Shown: piece by piece, positions 1-7,772 of the stretch
Numbering within the stretch: the stretch's first letter is position 1
How the letters are laid out: the number at the start of each line of letters is the position of its first letter
Source of the DNA: Pseudaminobacter soli (ex Li et al. 2025)
GTDB lineage: Bacteria > Pseudomonadota > Alphaproteobacteria > Rhizobiales > Rhizobiaceae
DNA: 64,000 bases
Assembly: GCF_003012705.1 (NCBI RefSeq)
Contig: NZ_PXYL01000017.1
Location: 1-64,000 of the forward strand
Direction of reading: 5' to 3'
The notes under the pieces: model-generated
What the model was told of the DNA's origin: nothing
The model's input: the letters and a program-made list of their open reading frames with translations, nothing else
Databases searched by the model: none
Made by a program: the position numbers and the translations under genes

Positions 1-151
1 GCCGACCTTGCCAGCCGTGCGCAGGGCGGTCATCAACGCACTCGCTATACCGACAGCACAGATCCGATGTCCGCACTGTCGACGTCACTTTCAAAGCCCA
101 AATTCCATTCTGCCAAAGTAGTGCTAGTCTAGCTAGTACTCAGACGTCGCT

Positions 152-337
152 TTGGGCCGAAATTTGGCGCAGACCGTCGAGGACCCCTTCGGGACGCTCA
201 AGGCCTGGATGGGCAGTGCACTCGGTCAGGTCGAGACATTCACTACGTCGCTCTGGAACGCCCGCTTGCGCTCATGTGCGCCGCAGCAAAAATATCGTGA
301 GGCACGCCGCACTTCCTTGGACGTTCTTCCTATATAA
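152..337 (+). pseudogene. Transposase C-terminal remnant (IS1182/IS5-like)
   Basis: A short reading frame from a TTG contains the stretch QTVEDPFGTLKAWMG. It closely resembles the conserved C-terminal block of IS1182/IS5-type DDE transposases, where a VEHPFG-type motif carries the last catalytic Glu. The residues after it no longer look like a transposase, and no upstream catalytic part is present in the first 150 bases, so this is a decayed scrap and not a gene. The family is recognised from memory of the motif only. The remaining sequence from 1 to 499 shows nothing else except a good ribosome-binding site just before the next gene. Confidence 0.4.
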
Positions 338-499
338 TTGGATCGAGGAACGACTGCGGAGCGAAGCGCGAAGCTAGGGGTAAGCCCAAAGGTGCCTCGC
401 GATCTCGACCGGGGTCGAAGCCCACCTATTCTCCGCTTGCTTCAGTGTCAGGCGTTTTGACGGCCAAGTGCTTGCTGCTCTTGAAAGGGGAGCTCAGAC

Positions 500-1012
500 A
501 TGGCGCAGTCGTTGCATCCAGCGGCAGTGGATCATCTGCCCATATTCATCACCGCGCCAGGGCAGACGGATGTTCTCCTCGTCGTGATGGCCATATTCAT
601 TCTGGTGATCATCTTCCTGGTCGGAGTCCTGTACTTTCGGCTTCACGCCCTTCCCGAGCACATGGCGCATGGTGCCAGCAAGCGGCAGCTACAGCTGGTT
701 GCCGTGCTGGCGCTGATTGCTCTGTTTACGCACAACCATCTCTTCTGGATCGCGGCACTGCTCCTGGCACTGATTGAGTTTCCGGACTTTTCAAGTCCCA
801 TGAACTCAATTGCCAGATCGCTTCGGAGGATTGCCGGCCAAGGCACCCCGCCGCCCGAGCCGTTGCCGACGGAAGCCCAGGGGACGCCCGCAACAGCCCA
901 TGCCGCCCAGACGGAGTCTCAAAAGCCGCACGCTCTCCAGACCGAACCTCAGGTGTCGCCGGTCGAACGCGACCCCGCTCCTGGCGACGAACTTTCCGAG
1001 CGCAGGGGATGA
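500..1012 (+). CDS. Small inner-membrane protein, partner of HlyD-type protein
   Basis: A 170-residue protein with two hydrophobic segments (about residues 24-46 and 65-90) separated by a short polar loop, followed by a Pro/Glu/Gln-rich hydrophilic tail from residue 110 on. The start is supported by AAAGGGGAG eight bases upstream. It ends three bases before the next gene, a membrane fusion protein, so the two are surely co-transcribed. The arrangement of a short two-TM protein plus an HlyD-like protein mirrors the yibI-yibH and yiaW-yiaV pairs of enterobacteria, and the LHALP...LFTHNHLFW pattern is reminiscent of DUF3302, but assignment to that family is not certain. Likely role: inner-membrane partner of an export or envelope complex of unknown substrate. 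Confidence 0.75.
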   Translation: MAQSLHPAAVDHLPIFITAPGQTDVLLVVMAIFILVIIFLVGVLYFRLHALPEHMAHGASKRQLQLVAVLALIALFTHNHLFWIAALLLALIEFPDFSSPMNSIARSLRRIAGQGTPPPEPLPTEAQGTPATAHAAQTESQKPHALQTEPQVSPVERDPAPGDELSERRG

Positions 1013-1015
1013 GCC

Positions 1016-2245
1016 ATGCTTGAATTCATGATCTGCTCCCTGCTTACGATCTTTCCGGACTATCTCTTCCGCCGCTATGTCCAGGGCAAGAGAATTGGGC
1101 AAGAGATCAACCTCTATTCGATGTGGTTCGAGCTGCGGTGGGGCATTACCGCTTGCGTGATCCTCACGCTTTCGCTGATCACGGCGATCTTCTTTTTCCA
1201 CCCTTCCACCAGCAACGTCACGGCCATCTTCCGCACCGTCACCATCCTGCCGCAAACGAACGGCCGCGTCGCGGAGGTCTATGTCGGCACCAACGACAAG
1301 GTGGCGGAAGGCGCTCCACTATTCCGACTGGACGACGCGAAGCAAAAGGCCGCCGTCGAAACCGCCCGGCGACGCGTGGCAGAAATAGATGCCGAGACAA
1401 GTGTGACGGAAACCGAACTGGCGGAAGCCGATGGTTTGATCACGCAGGCCGAAGGTGCCTATCAACAGGCCGTAGATGAATATGAGACGAAGGTCGAACT
1501 GAACAAGCGCAATCCGAACGTCGTGGCCAGGCGTGAGATCGAGAAGCTCCAAGTCGCGACAGAATCAAAAAAGGGCGGAGTAGCCGCGGCGATAGCGAAC
1601 AAAACGACGTTGGAAACCAAAATCTCCTCGCTCCTGCCGGCGCAGAAAGCGAGCGCAGAAGCGGAATTGGCGCAGGCGCAGGTGGAGCTGGAAAAGACTG
1701 TTGTCCGCGCCGGCACGGCAGGAACAGTTCAGCAGTTTGCGCTACGGCCGGGCGATATCGTCAATCCGTTGATCCGCTCTGCCGGCATCCTGATACCCGA
1801 CAATCGCCGCGTAGCTCTGGTCGCAGGCTTCGGCCAGATCGAGTCCCAGGTCATCAGGCAAGGGATGATTGCCGAAGCGACTTGCATCGGCAAGCCTTTC
1901 ACCATCATTCCGATGGTCGTGACCGAGGTCCAGTCTGTCATTGCCGCCGGCCAAGTCCGCCCGACGGATCAGCTCGTCGATGTGCAGCAGATGGCACGTG
2001 AAGGAACGCTGACCACCTATCTGGAGCCGCTCTACGAGGGACAACTCGACGACATTCCTCCGGGCAGCAGTTGCATCGCCAACGCCTATACAAGCAACCA
2101 TGACGAGTTGGAGCACGGGAACCTGAGCACCCCGCGCTGGTTCGTCCTGCATATGATCGATACGGTCGGATTGGTACATGCCATGGTTTTGCGCCTGCAA
2201 GCGATTCTTCTGCCGATCCAGACGCTGGTTCTGACAGGGCATTGA
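1016..2245 (+). CDS. HlyD family membrane fusion protein
   Basis: A 409-residue protein with a cytoplasmic N-terminus, one TM segment (about 39-60), then the split biotinyl-lipoyl domain typical of HlyD/EmrA adaptors: the first half around residues 78-105 (TNGRVAEVYVGTNDKVAEG), a long helical hairpin rich in Glu, Ala and Lys (about 110-225), and the second half with GTAGTVQQFALRPGD near 235-250, followed by a beta-barrel region. Such adaptors span the periplasm and couple an inner-membrane partner to an outer-membrane channel. No ABC or MFS transporter lies next to it. The only partner is the small two-TM protein upstream, as in YibH/YiaV-type systems, so the substrate cannot be named. The start at 1016 follows the stop of the upstream gene by three bases. 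Confidence 0.9.
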   Translation: MLEFMICSLLTIFPDYLFRRYVQGKRIGQEINLYSMWFELRWGITACVILTLSLITAIFFFHPSTSNVTAIFRTVTILPQTNGRVAEVYVGTNDKVAEGAPLFRLDDAKQKAAVETARRRVAEIDAETSVTETELAEADGLITQAEGAYQQAVDEYETKVELNKRNPNVVARREIEKLQVATESKKGGVAAAIANKTTLETKISSLLPAQKASAEAELAQAQVELEKTVVRAGTAGTVQQFALRPGDIVNPLIRSAGILIPDNRRVALVAGFGQIESQVIRQGMIAEATCIGKPFTIIPMVVTEVQSVIAAGQVRPTDQLVDVQQMAREGTLTTYLEPLYEGQLDDIPPGSSCIANAYTSNHDELEHGNLSTPRWFVLHMIDTVGLVHAMVLRLQAILLPIQTLVLTGH

Positions 2246-2390
2246 GAAGTTCCTCGATACGCCCTACGCCCGAAGCGACGATCAGGGCAGTGCGCGTCAG
2301 CCAGAATTTGAGGAAACTCGGTCGGCTGGTGCGAGAAGACCGCAAAATCCAACCTCCTGCAATCACACCTCACGGCGGGAAGGGCACGCC

Positions 2391-2699
2391 ATGTACGATC
2401 AACCCACCGTGGACGCGGCGGCGGCCAATGCCGCGCGTCTGGGGATTGAGGAAACCACTCCATTCGACCTGACCTGGCCGAGACGACAGCGGAGGCAAGC
2501 CGCTCCACGCCTGAACGAAACATCTTCGCGCGATGATAGCCCGCATCAGTCTCCGAGGCGGGGTTTTCTTCGTGCCGGAGCTTCTGTTTCCCCTGACATG
2601 ACCGACAACTCTGTCGGAGCTAAACTGCAATTGCGAATGAGCCATTTTCGCCCATCTGAACGGCTCGCCTCGGTCTCCGGGCGGGCGATATCCTCATGA
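2391..2699 (+). CDS. Doubtful small gene in a 600-bp intergenic stretch
   Basis: The only plausible start between 2246 and 2863 is the ATG at 2391, preceded by GGGAAGGG. The first 30 residues (MYDQPTVDAAAANAARLG...) look like real coding sequence, but the rest runs through a terminator-like hairpin at 2540-2567 and becomes Arg/Ser-rich, which is typical of non-coding GC-rich DNA. It may be the start of a gene whose remainder is lost. No family recognised. The rest of this stretch holds a second hairpin-like segment near 2664-2695 related to the dispersed terminators. Confidence 0.25.
   Translation: MYDQPTVDAAAANAARLGIEETTPFDLTWPRRQRRQAAPRLNETSSRDDSPHQSPRRGFLRAGASVSPDMTDNSVGAKLQLRMSHFRPSERLASVSGRAISS
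2540..2567 (+). terminator. Terminator-like hairpin
   Basis: CCCGC at 2540-2544 pairs with GCGGG at 2558-2562 through an imperfect inner stem, followed by GTTTTCTT. It belongs to the loose set of CCCGCCTCGG...GGCGGG hairpins repeated in this window (compare 4655 and 26582). The stem has mismatches, so termination is only likely. Confidence 0.4.
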
Positions 2700-2863
2700 A
2701 CCGCCTCCGGAAAAGCCAGTCCGGGGGAACTATCCCCTTTGCGATGCGTTCACTCCAAACGTCCGATTTGGGGCCAGCCCTCACGGTTATCGCGTAGAGG
2801 CCGATCTTCCCCACGATCACCGCAGGCTATGGCCGAGCGGACGATTTCCGTTGGAGAAGGACA

Positions 2864-3862
2864 ATGAGACGCTATCTCTCAACACTCGCATGTTCGGGGA
2901 TGCTGACCATTGGCGTGCTGTCAGGATTTACAGCGTCGGCGATGGCTATTCCTGCCTTCAATCCAAACATTGCTCCGAAAGTCGCCGCGGCCGACGAGGC
3001 GTTCCATACGCCTCCAGCGCAACCGACGACCGATGGCACCATTTGGAATCTCACCTGCGCCGCTGGAAGTTGCGACCAGGGTGGCCTGCAGTCGGCCGTT
3101 CTGTTGCGCAATCCCGGAGATCTTGGCGGTAGCGTGCAGCTTATCCGCGGCGGCGATCGCGGCGGCGGCGATCGTGCCACCTACCTGCGTGGCGGCGGCC
3201 GGTACGGTATCGGCGGAGGCGGCTGGCGCGGCAATAACTGGCGTGGCGGTCGGTACGGTATCGGTGCCGGCGGCTGGCGTGGCAACTACTGGCGTGGCGG
3301 CCGATACGGTATCGGTGGCGTCGGCTGGCGCGGCAACTACTGGCGTGGCGGTCGATACGGTATCGGTGGTGTCGGCTGGCGCGGCAACTACTGGCGTGGC
3401 GGCCGGTACGGTATTGGTGGCGTCGGCTGGCGTGGTAACTACTGGCGCGGCGGCTGGCGCGGTGTCGCCCCCGTCGGCTGGCGCGGCAACTACTGGCGTG
3501 GCGGCTTCCACGGCTTTGGTGGCAGCGGTGCCATCCACAGCTTTGGTGGCGGCGGTGGCTTCTACGGCATGGGCGGCCCCAACTACACTGGCGGCTGGTA
3601 CGGCATCGGTGCCGGCGGCTGGCGCAACAATTACTGGAACAACAACTGGAACAACAACTGGGGAGGCGGTGGCTTCTTTGGCTTTGGCCTGCCACTCTTC
3701 GGCGCGGCCACCACTTATGCGGCGGCGCCGGTTGCGACGACCCCGGTGTTGACGACTGCGCATGTCGCCTGGTGCTTTGGTCGCTTTCGGACGTATAGCG
3801 CTGCCGACAACACATTCCAGCCCAGGTTTGGACCGCGTGTTCAATGCGTTTCGCCTTTTTGA
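2864..3862 (+). CDS. Secreted Gly/Trp/Arg-rich tandem-repeat protein with BA14K-like tail
   Basis: A 332-residue protein. A signal peptide ([20 protein letters not shown]..., cleavage probably after SAMA near 28) is followed by a non-repetitive segment with one Cys pair (TCAAGSC near 65-71), then from about residue 109 five near-perfect 17-residue repeats of the type [17 protein letters not shown] and one variant, then Gly/Tyr/Asn-rich sequence ([10 protein letters not shown]). The last 30 residues, [18 protein letters not shown]..., match the BA14K-type C-terminal signature (AWC.ARY.SYDP.T) of rhizobial and Brucella surface proteins. GGAGAAGG lies just upstream of the ATG. Probable envelope or surface protein. 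The repeat core resembles glycine-rich cell-wall-like sequences and its binding partner is unknown. A perfect-stem terminator follows at 3894. Confidence 0.8.
   Translation: MRRYLSTLACSGMLTIGVLSGFTASAMAIPAFNPNIAPKVAAADEAFHTPPAQPTTDGTIWNLTCAAGSCDQGGLQSAVLLRNPGDLGGSVQLIRGGDRGGGDRATYLRGGGRYGIGGGGWRGNNWRGGRYGIGAGGWRGNYWRGGRYGIGGVGWRGNYWRGGRYGIGGVGWRGNYWRGGRYGIGGVGWRGNYWRGGWRGVAPVGWRGNYWRGGFHGFGGSGAIHSFGGGGGFYGMGGPNYTGGWYGIGAGGWRNNYWNNNWNNNWGGGGFFGFGLPLFGAATTYAAAPVATTPVLTTAHVAWCFGRFRTYSAADNTFQPRFGPRVQCVSPF
3188..3505 (+). repeat. In-gene 51-bp tandem repeat
   Basis: Six consecutive units of 51 bp, the last one diverged, encode the Gly/Trp/Arg repeats of the secreted protein at 2864-3862. Neighbouring units differ mainly at synonymous third positions (GGT/GGC, CGC/CGT), so the protein sequence is conserved better than the DNA. 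Whole-codon unit length means copy-number change would keep the frame. Confidence 0.85.
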
Positions 3863-3893
3863 TGTACGGGCTTAACGGTTCAACGGAATAGAG

Positions 3894-3920
3894 ACGGCGC
3901 CGCTTGCGGCGCCGTTTCCT
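3894..3920 (+). terminator. Intrinsic terminator of the repeat-protein gene
   Basis: ACGGCGCCG, a CTTG loop and CGGCGCCGT form a perfect 9-bp stem (3894-3915), followed by TTCCTTT. It lies 32 bases after the stop at 3862 in the correct orientation. Confidence 0.75.
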
Positions 3921-4123
3921 TTAAGCCTTCTGCCTTTCTGCTCCTATCACCTTTTGGATGTTGTCCGGCTTGCTACCATCGGTGACCTCAGATGCAACAC
4001 GCCGCAAATCCAGGTTGCAGGTGGGCAGCCGCCGGGGCAGGGCGAAATTTGGCACCGCTCCCGGAACGGACGCCCGACCAAGCGTTGAGCGCTGCCTGCA
4101 TTGCTTAGCAAATGGAGATCACG

Positions 4124-4591
4124 ATGCTTAGAGCAGCAATTGTAGGGGTCACGGCCCTTCTTATCAGTTCGTCGACGTTAGCCTATGCGCAAACCGCTGC
4201 GCCCACGGATGCGCAGGGAGCTTCGAACGACTGGAAGGAATTAACCGATGTACGGATCGACCTGATCAAAGCGGCGTTGCAATTGACGCCGGAGCAGCAA
4301 AAATTGTGGCCAGCAGTTGAGTCGGCTATAAGGGCGCGGGCCGAAGTCCGGCGCGATCGCATCGAAAACCTGCAAAAGATGCGCAGCGATCAGCCCGATT
4401 TCTTCGATATCCTGCGTAATCGCGCCAACAACATGGCGCAGCGGGCCAACGGACTAAAGCAATACGCCGATGCCTGGGAGCCGCTCTACAAGACCCTCGA
4501 TGACAAGCAAAAGGCGCGGCTGCGCTTCGTGGCGATGCTTGCCGCACACGAAGCTCGAGAGTGGATCGCAGAGGAAGGCGGCGGCGAGTAA
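4124..4591 (+). CDS. Spy/CpxP-like periplasmic protein (LTXXQ motif)
   Basis: A 155-residue protein starting at the ATG at 4124, chosen because GGAG lies nine bases upstream. A start four codons earlier is possible but has no ribosome-binding site. A signal peptide with an Ala-rich cleavage site (LAYAQ, near residue 23) precedes a helical, charged mature part holding LTPEQQKLWPAVE, the LTXXQ-type motif of the Spy/CpxP family, and several Arg/Gln-rich helices. Family members are periplasmic chaperones or stress-sensing adaptors acting on unfolded proteins. No Cpx-type two-component system is nearby, so the link to envelope stress is from the family only. A strong terminator follows at 4655. 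Confidence 0.75.
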   Translation: MLRAAIVGVTALLISSSTLAYAQTAAPTDAQGASNDWKELTDVRIDLIKAALQLTPEQQKLWPAVESAIRARAEVRRDRIENLQKMRSDQPDFFDILRNRANNMAQRANGLKQYADAWEPLYKTLDDKQKARLRFVAMLAAHEAREWIAEEGGGE

Positions 4592-4654
4592 CGCAACTCG
4601 GCGCCCTCGCCCGCTATCCTACAAGCGTGCGCCTGTCAGAACTGGCCGGAAACA

Positions 4655-4684
4655 GCCCGCCTCGGTCTCCGGGGCGGGCTTTTG
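4655..4684 (+). terminator. Intrinsic terminator after the LTXXQ gene
   Basis: GCCCGCCTCGG, a TCT loop and CCGGGGCGGGC make an 11-bp stem with one T.G pair, followed by TTTTGCG. Correct orientation, 63 bases after the upstream stop. Same sequence type as the hairpins at 2540 and 26582. Confidence 0.75.
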
Positions 4685-4797
4685 CGTCTAAATCGCCCAA
4701 GTCCGTCAAGACCTTGTCGACCACGTCGGGCCACGATATGGCGTCTACGGTTTAGTACTCCGTGCCGCAGCATCAAATGCCCAGGCAACAGGGCCGA

Positions 4798-4911
4798 TGG
4801 AACATCAACGATCGCGACGCGTTTGGTCTGCATTCCTGCTACGGCACTGGCGCCTTCTCGATCGACGCCAGTCGAGCCTGTCGTCTCACCCGAGGCGGCG
4901 GGCTCCTTTTT
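4798..4911 (+). repeat. Dispersed 110-nt element with G.U-rich hairpin, copy 1
   Basis: The element begins GGAACATCA, has CTGCTACGGCAC in the middle and ends in a 14-bp hairpin (left arm 4874-4887, loop ACCC, right arm 4892-4905) followed by CTTTTT. Three stem pairs are T.G, so the stem is intact in plus-strand RNA but would carry A/C mismatches in minus-strand RNA. The upstream part aligns by eye with elements at 24608 and 34508. Either a family of small RNAs with their own terminators or a structured mobile repeat. No promoter could be identified. Confidence 0.5.
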
Positions 4912-5410
4912 GCGTTTCAGGCTTGGAATTTGGCCGCTTTCCCCCTGACGGGGCGCGGCGCTCGTTCTTCCTGGAGCCCTTGGCGGGCTCCGCAGCCTCC
5001 CTTGCGATAGCGGAATGGCCGCATTCTGGCGGCACCGTCCCAGAACCGGACGGTTCGCATACGCCCCAAGGCTGCCAGTCAGCATCGCGCCCAATGTCGG
5101 CCATACAGGCAAAGTTTTTCTCCGCCCAGAAGCAGACATCGCGGGGCACGATGCAGAAGGTCGTGGTCGCGCCACGCCGCGTGTACGTTTCCACCATTGC
5201 TGTCGAAGTAACGAAGTGCGCGCCCGATGCCGCAACTTCCGACGCAAGCAAGTCTACCTTGTCTGCGAATTCAAACTGGCCCCGAATTACAAGGATGGTT
5301 TGCGGTCCGGCGTCAGCCAGCCTTTCGATGGTGACGGCGGCTTGGGCGGCAGAAATCGACGCCAAAAGGCCCAGCAATACACTCGACAATGCCGAACAGA
5401 AGCGCACCAA
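4886..5410 (-). CDS. Secreted protein of unknown function, possibly decayed
   Basis: A 174-residue frame with a clear signal peptide (MVRFCSALSSVLLGLLASIS..., cleavage after AQA near 24). The next 45 residues (TILVIRGQFEFADKVDLL...) resemble the N-terminal strand-helix of periplasmic ClpP-like proteins of rhizobia, but the SPGG core expected there is absent and the text jumps to a Cys-containing segment (FCIVPRDVCFWAEKNFAC), suggesting an internal deletion. The Lys/Arg-rich C-terminus runs into the hairpin element at 4798-4911 and may not be native. The start is GTG or TTG and uncertain. Probably an exported protein, perhaps a remnant. Confidence 0.4.
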   Translation of the reverse strand: MVRFCSALSSVLLGLLASISAAQAAVTIERLADAGPQTILVIRGQFEFADKVDLLASEVAASGAHFVTSTAMVETYTRRGATTTFCIVPRDVCFWAEKNFACMADIGRDADWQPWGVCEPSGSGTVPPECGHSAIAREAAEPAKGSRKNERRAPSGGKRPNSKPETQKGARRLG

Positions 5411-5480
5411 ATGTCCCCGGTTTGTTAATCAGCGCATAGAAGCATATCCCGTAAGGACAGTCGCAATCATCCAAACTCTG

Positions 5481-5936
5481 TCACTGGCTTTGGCCGTAGC
5501 GAGAAAGGAAGCGTTGCTGAGCTTCCTCGATTTCATTCAAGGGATAGCAGCCGACCACCCACGAGTAGTTGATAGCTGCACCGTGGAAGGCGGTCTCTGC
5601 AATTCCCATAACGGACCTGCTCACCGTCCATTGGAGGAGAGAACCTCCAATGATTCCCTTCTTACAGCCAAATCGCACACATTCGAGCGCAACGGATTTG
5701 GAGACCTGGGTGCAGCTAAATCCCAGGGTGCGGAGTTTCGCAGCCATCGCGGCTTCGTTGCCGTCCACTTCGGCAGCCAGTTTCTGTACGAACGCGTCGT
5801 AGTCATCGAGGTGCAGCGGCAATGGAGCGAGTGCGTCGTGGTGGTGGTCTTCAGCACGCGCCATGCTGCAGCTGCCGAGGCAGGCCACGAGGATGAGTGC
5901 CAGACCGCTTGGCGTTCTGAACCTCGATTGCTTCAT
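5481..5936 (-). CDS. Secreted hypothetical protein with four conserved-type Cys
   Basis: A 151-residue protein. The ATG at 5936 is chosen because GGAGTGAGAGCC lies directly upstream. An in-frame extension to 6044 has no ribosome-binding site. A signal peptide with hydrophobic core LALILVACLGSC (cleavage after ARA near 26) is followed by a His-rich DHHHD start of the mature protein, an Asp/Ala-rich helix, and four Cys (FSCTQ, ECVRFGC, VGCYP) that could form two disulphides. No known domain recognised. It lies 71 bases downstream of nothing on its own strand and 70 bases upstream of the secreted protein at 4886-5410, so the two may be one transcript. Confidence 0.65.
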   Translation of the reverse strand: MKQSRFRTPSGLALILVACLGSCSMARAEDHHHDALAPLPLHLDDYDAFVQKLAAEVDGNEAAMAAKLRTLGFSCTQVSKSVALECVRFGCKKGIIGGSLLQWTVSRSVMGIAETAFHGAAINYSWVVGCYPLNEIEEAQQRFLSRYGQSQ

Positions 5937-6213
5937 GGCTCTCACTCCATATCCGGCACCTGCCCGGCCAAGACTGTGTCGTCGGCTCTCCTTGTCGCCG
6001 AGCGACCACCTCACCGATATTAAGTTCCTATTGTACAAGAACAATCAGAATTGTAAGCACAACCAAAATCGTAGAGGAAAGCCCAGCGCAAATCGAATAA
6101 AGTGGCATCACTTTGTTGTACTCAGCGCGAAATGATTCCGGAATTTCCTTATTTTTCCAATCTATATGTACGTATCCAGAGCCTGTTCCCCATGCGAACT
6201 TTCTATAGCCTCC

Positions 6214-6309
6214 CTACTTCCGCGCAAGTTTCTCCCGTTTCACGTTCCAGATTTTCTGGATGGCGAATGTAAAGACAGCCCATCCCATAAATACGGCGAA
6301 AAGCCACAT
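6214..6309 (-). CDS. 31-residue single-span membrane peptide
   Basis: A short frame starting MWLFAVFMGWAVFTFAIQ and ending with a positively charged tail (NVKREKLARK). The start is preceded by TTGGAGGGTTCT, an almost ideal Shine-Dalgarno at correct spacing. Topology is one TM helix of about 20 residues with a cytoplasmic Lys/Arg tail, as in small accessory subunits and regulators of membrane complexes. It lies 47 bases downstream of the truncated frame at 6357-6500 on the same strand, so it was probably the last gene of an operon whose front was destroyed by the insertion element. No homologue is recognised. Confidence 0.55.
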   Translation of the reverse strand: MWLFAVFMGWAVFTFAIQKIWNVKREKLARK

Positions 6310-6356
6310 AGAACCCTCCAAGGTTCACACTGTTACCGCTTGCCGGCCGTGGGCGT

Positions 6357-6500
6357 TCATTGAGGCCCTGGCAGTTCGATGGGTTGCTCTGGTCTAGCAT
6401 GCTGCTCAACGTGCTGAATAAGTGCCTCTCGAATTTTGGCTCTCATCTGCTCGAACTCGTTGCTAACCTCAGAGAGCCTGTCACTATTGAGCAGGGCATC
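6357..6500 (-). pseudogene. C-terminal piece of a gene cut by the IS element
   Basis: An open frame enters from the insertion element and continues for 47 codons outside it, ending in a charged helical stretch (EVSNEFEQMRAKIREAL) and a Pro-rich tail. The helix-type composition and the ATG-less junction at 6500 suggest the 3' end of a gene interrupted by the IS. It could equally start at the internal Met of EQMRAK. Function unknown. Confidence 0.35.
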
Positions 6501-6580
6501 TGACGTGCCCCCGCAGAATTGGACCAGTTTGAATTGGAATTTTCCACTTATGATCCCGGTGTCGGGAGAGGGAGAGTTCC

Positions 6581-6847
6581 ATGAAAGCATCGAAGTTCAC
6601 GGAGGCGCAGATCGCCTTTGTCTTGAAGCAGGCCGCGGATGGCGCGCCGGTGGCTGAAGTCTGCCGGAAGGCGGGCATCAGCGACGCGACTTTTTATAAC
6701 TGGCGCAAGAAATACGCCGGGCTGATGCCCTCGGAGATGCGACGTCTGCGTCAGCTCGAGGAGGAGAATGCCAAGCTGAAGCGGATCGTGGCCGATCTGT
6801 CGCTCGACAAGGCCATGCTTCAGGATGTGCTGTCAAAAAAGCTCTGA
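6581..6847 (+). CDS. IS3/IS407-type transposase OrfA
   Basis: An 88-residue helix-turn-helix protein (GAPVAEVCRKAGISDATFYN is the recognition helix region) followed by a leucine-zipper-like helix (MRRLRQLEEENAKLKRIV). It binds the element ends and joins the catalytic OrfB by -1 frameshifting at AAAAAAG (6835-6841), just before its stop. GAGAGGGAGAG precedes the ATG. Intact by length and motif, so the element may still be active. Confidence 0.9.
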   Translation: MKASKFTEAQIAFVLKQAADGAPVAEVCRKAGISDATFYNWRKKYAGLMPSEMRRLRQLEEENAKLKRIVADLSLDKAMLQDVLSKKL

Positions 6848-6897
6848 GGCCTGCCCGCAAGCGTGACCTTGTCGACAGGCTGCGGCGCGAATGGAAA

Positions 6898-7680
6898 GTG
6901 TCGGCCAGGCGTGCCTGCGCGACGCTGCGGATCGACCGTTCGCTCTATGTCTACAAGTCCAAGCGCGGCGGTCAGGCCGACCTGAAGCAACGGATCAAGG
7001 AGATCTGCGAGACCCGCGTACGCTACGGCTATCGCCGCGTGCACGTTCTGCTGCGCCGGGACGGCTGGGCGGTGAACCCGAAGCGGATCTATCGTCTTTA
7101 CAAGGAGATGGGGCTGCAATTGCGCAACAAGGCCCCCAAACGTCGGGTTAAGGCGAAGCTGCGTCAGGATCGCACCGCAGCCGTCCAGATCAACGAGACC
7201 TGGGCCATGGACTTTGTCCACGACCAACTGGCCACCGGTCGCAAGATCCGGATCCTGACCATCGTCGATACCTATTCCCGGTTCTCGCCGGCCGTCGATC
7301 CGCGGTTCAGTTACCGCGGGGAAGATGTCGTGCTGACGCTTGAGCGGATCTGCGGCAATGTCGGCTATCCGAAGACCATACGGGTCGACCAGGGCTCGGA
7401 GTTCGTCAGCCGCGATCTCGACCTGTGGGCCTATCAGAAAGGCGTTACGCTCGACTTCTCGCGGCCGGGCAAGCCGACGGACAACAGCTTCATTGAGTCG
7501 TTCAATGGCAAGTTCAGGTCAGAGTGCCTGAACACGCACTGGTTCATGAGCCTTGACGATGCCCGCGCGAAAATGGAGGAATGGCGTAGAGACTACAATG
7601 AGGTCCGGCCACACAGCGCGATCGGCAACAAGCCGCCGATTTCGCTCATGAACGGCTCGCCGGCATCCCCGCCGGCATGA
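6898..7680 (+). CDS. IS3/IS407-type transposase OrfB (DDE catalytic subunit)
   Basis: The frame lies -1 relative to orfA and is open upstream to the slip site, so the native product is an OrfAB fusion. The GTG at 6898 is only the first possible separate start. An HTH_21-type region (VRYGYRRVHVLL) precedes the retroviral integrase core with WAMDFVHD (first Asp), IRVDQGSEF (second Asp) and FIESFNGKFR (Glu), and the closing YNEVRPHSAIG block. All three catalytic acids and the typical length are present, so it looks intact. Confidence 0.9.
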   Translation: MSARRACATLRIDRSLYVYKSKRGGQADLKQRIKEICETRVRYGYRRVHVLLRRDGWAVNPKRIYRLYKEMGLQLRNKAPKRRVKAKLRQDRTAAVQINETWAMDFVHDQLATGRKIRILTIVDTYSRFSPAVDPRFSYRGEDVVLTLERICGNVGYPKTIRVDQGSEFVSRDLDLWAYQKGVTLDFSRPGKPTDNSFIESFNGKFRSECLNTHWFMSLDDARAKMEEWRRDYNEVRPHSAIGNKPPISLMNGSPASPPA

Positions 7681-7772
7681 GCCTTAACCCCGGAAAATTC
7701 CAGCTCCCGCTGGCCCAAATACGGGGTGCACTTCACAACGGCTCAAGAGCCTACTTCGGGGAGGACCACTTT

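Larger units (their letters stand above)
6501..7735 (+). mobile_element. IS3-family element, IS407-like, complete
   Basis: A 1235-bp element bounded by imperfect inverted repeats of about 44 bp: the left end begins TGACGTGCCCCC and the right end, read inward on the other strand, TGAAGTGCACCCC. Both continue to the shared inner block CTGGAATTTTCC or TTGGAATTTTCC. It carries orfA and orfB in the usual -1 arrangement, with a run of six A plus G at 6835-6841 as a likely slip site. No target duplication is obvious (CATC to the left, CAAC to the right). A second element of the same group sits at 35562. Confidence 0.85.

Noticed and set aside
2921-3844. Long antisense frame of about 300 codons opposite the Gly/Trp-rich protein, and another on the same strand in a second frame
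   Set aside because: They arise from the 51-bp tandem repeats, which lack stops in several frames. They have no ribosome-binding site and give Ala/Thr/Pro or Arg/His/Ser repeats.
4797-6023. Plus-strand frame of 408 codons across the two secreted minus-strand genes
   Set aside because: No start signal, mixed composition, and the minus strand has two proteins with signal peptides and better starts.
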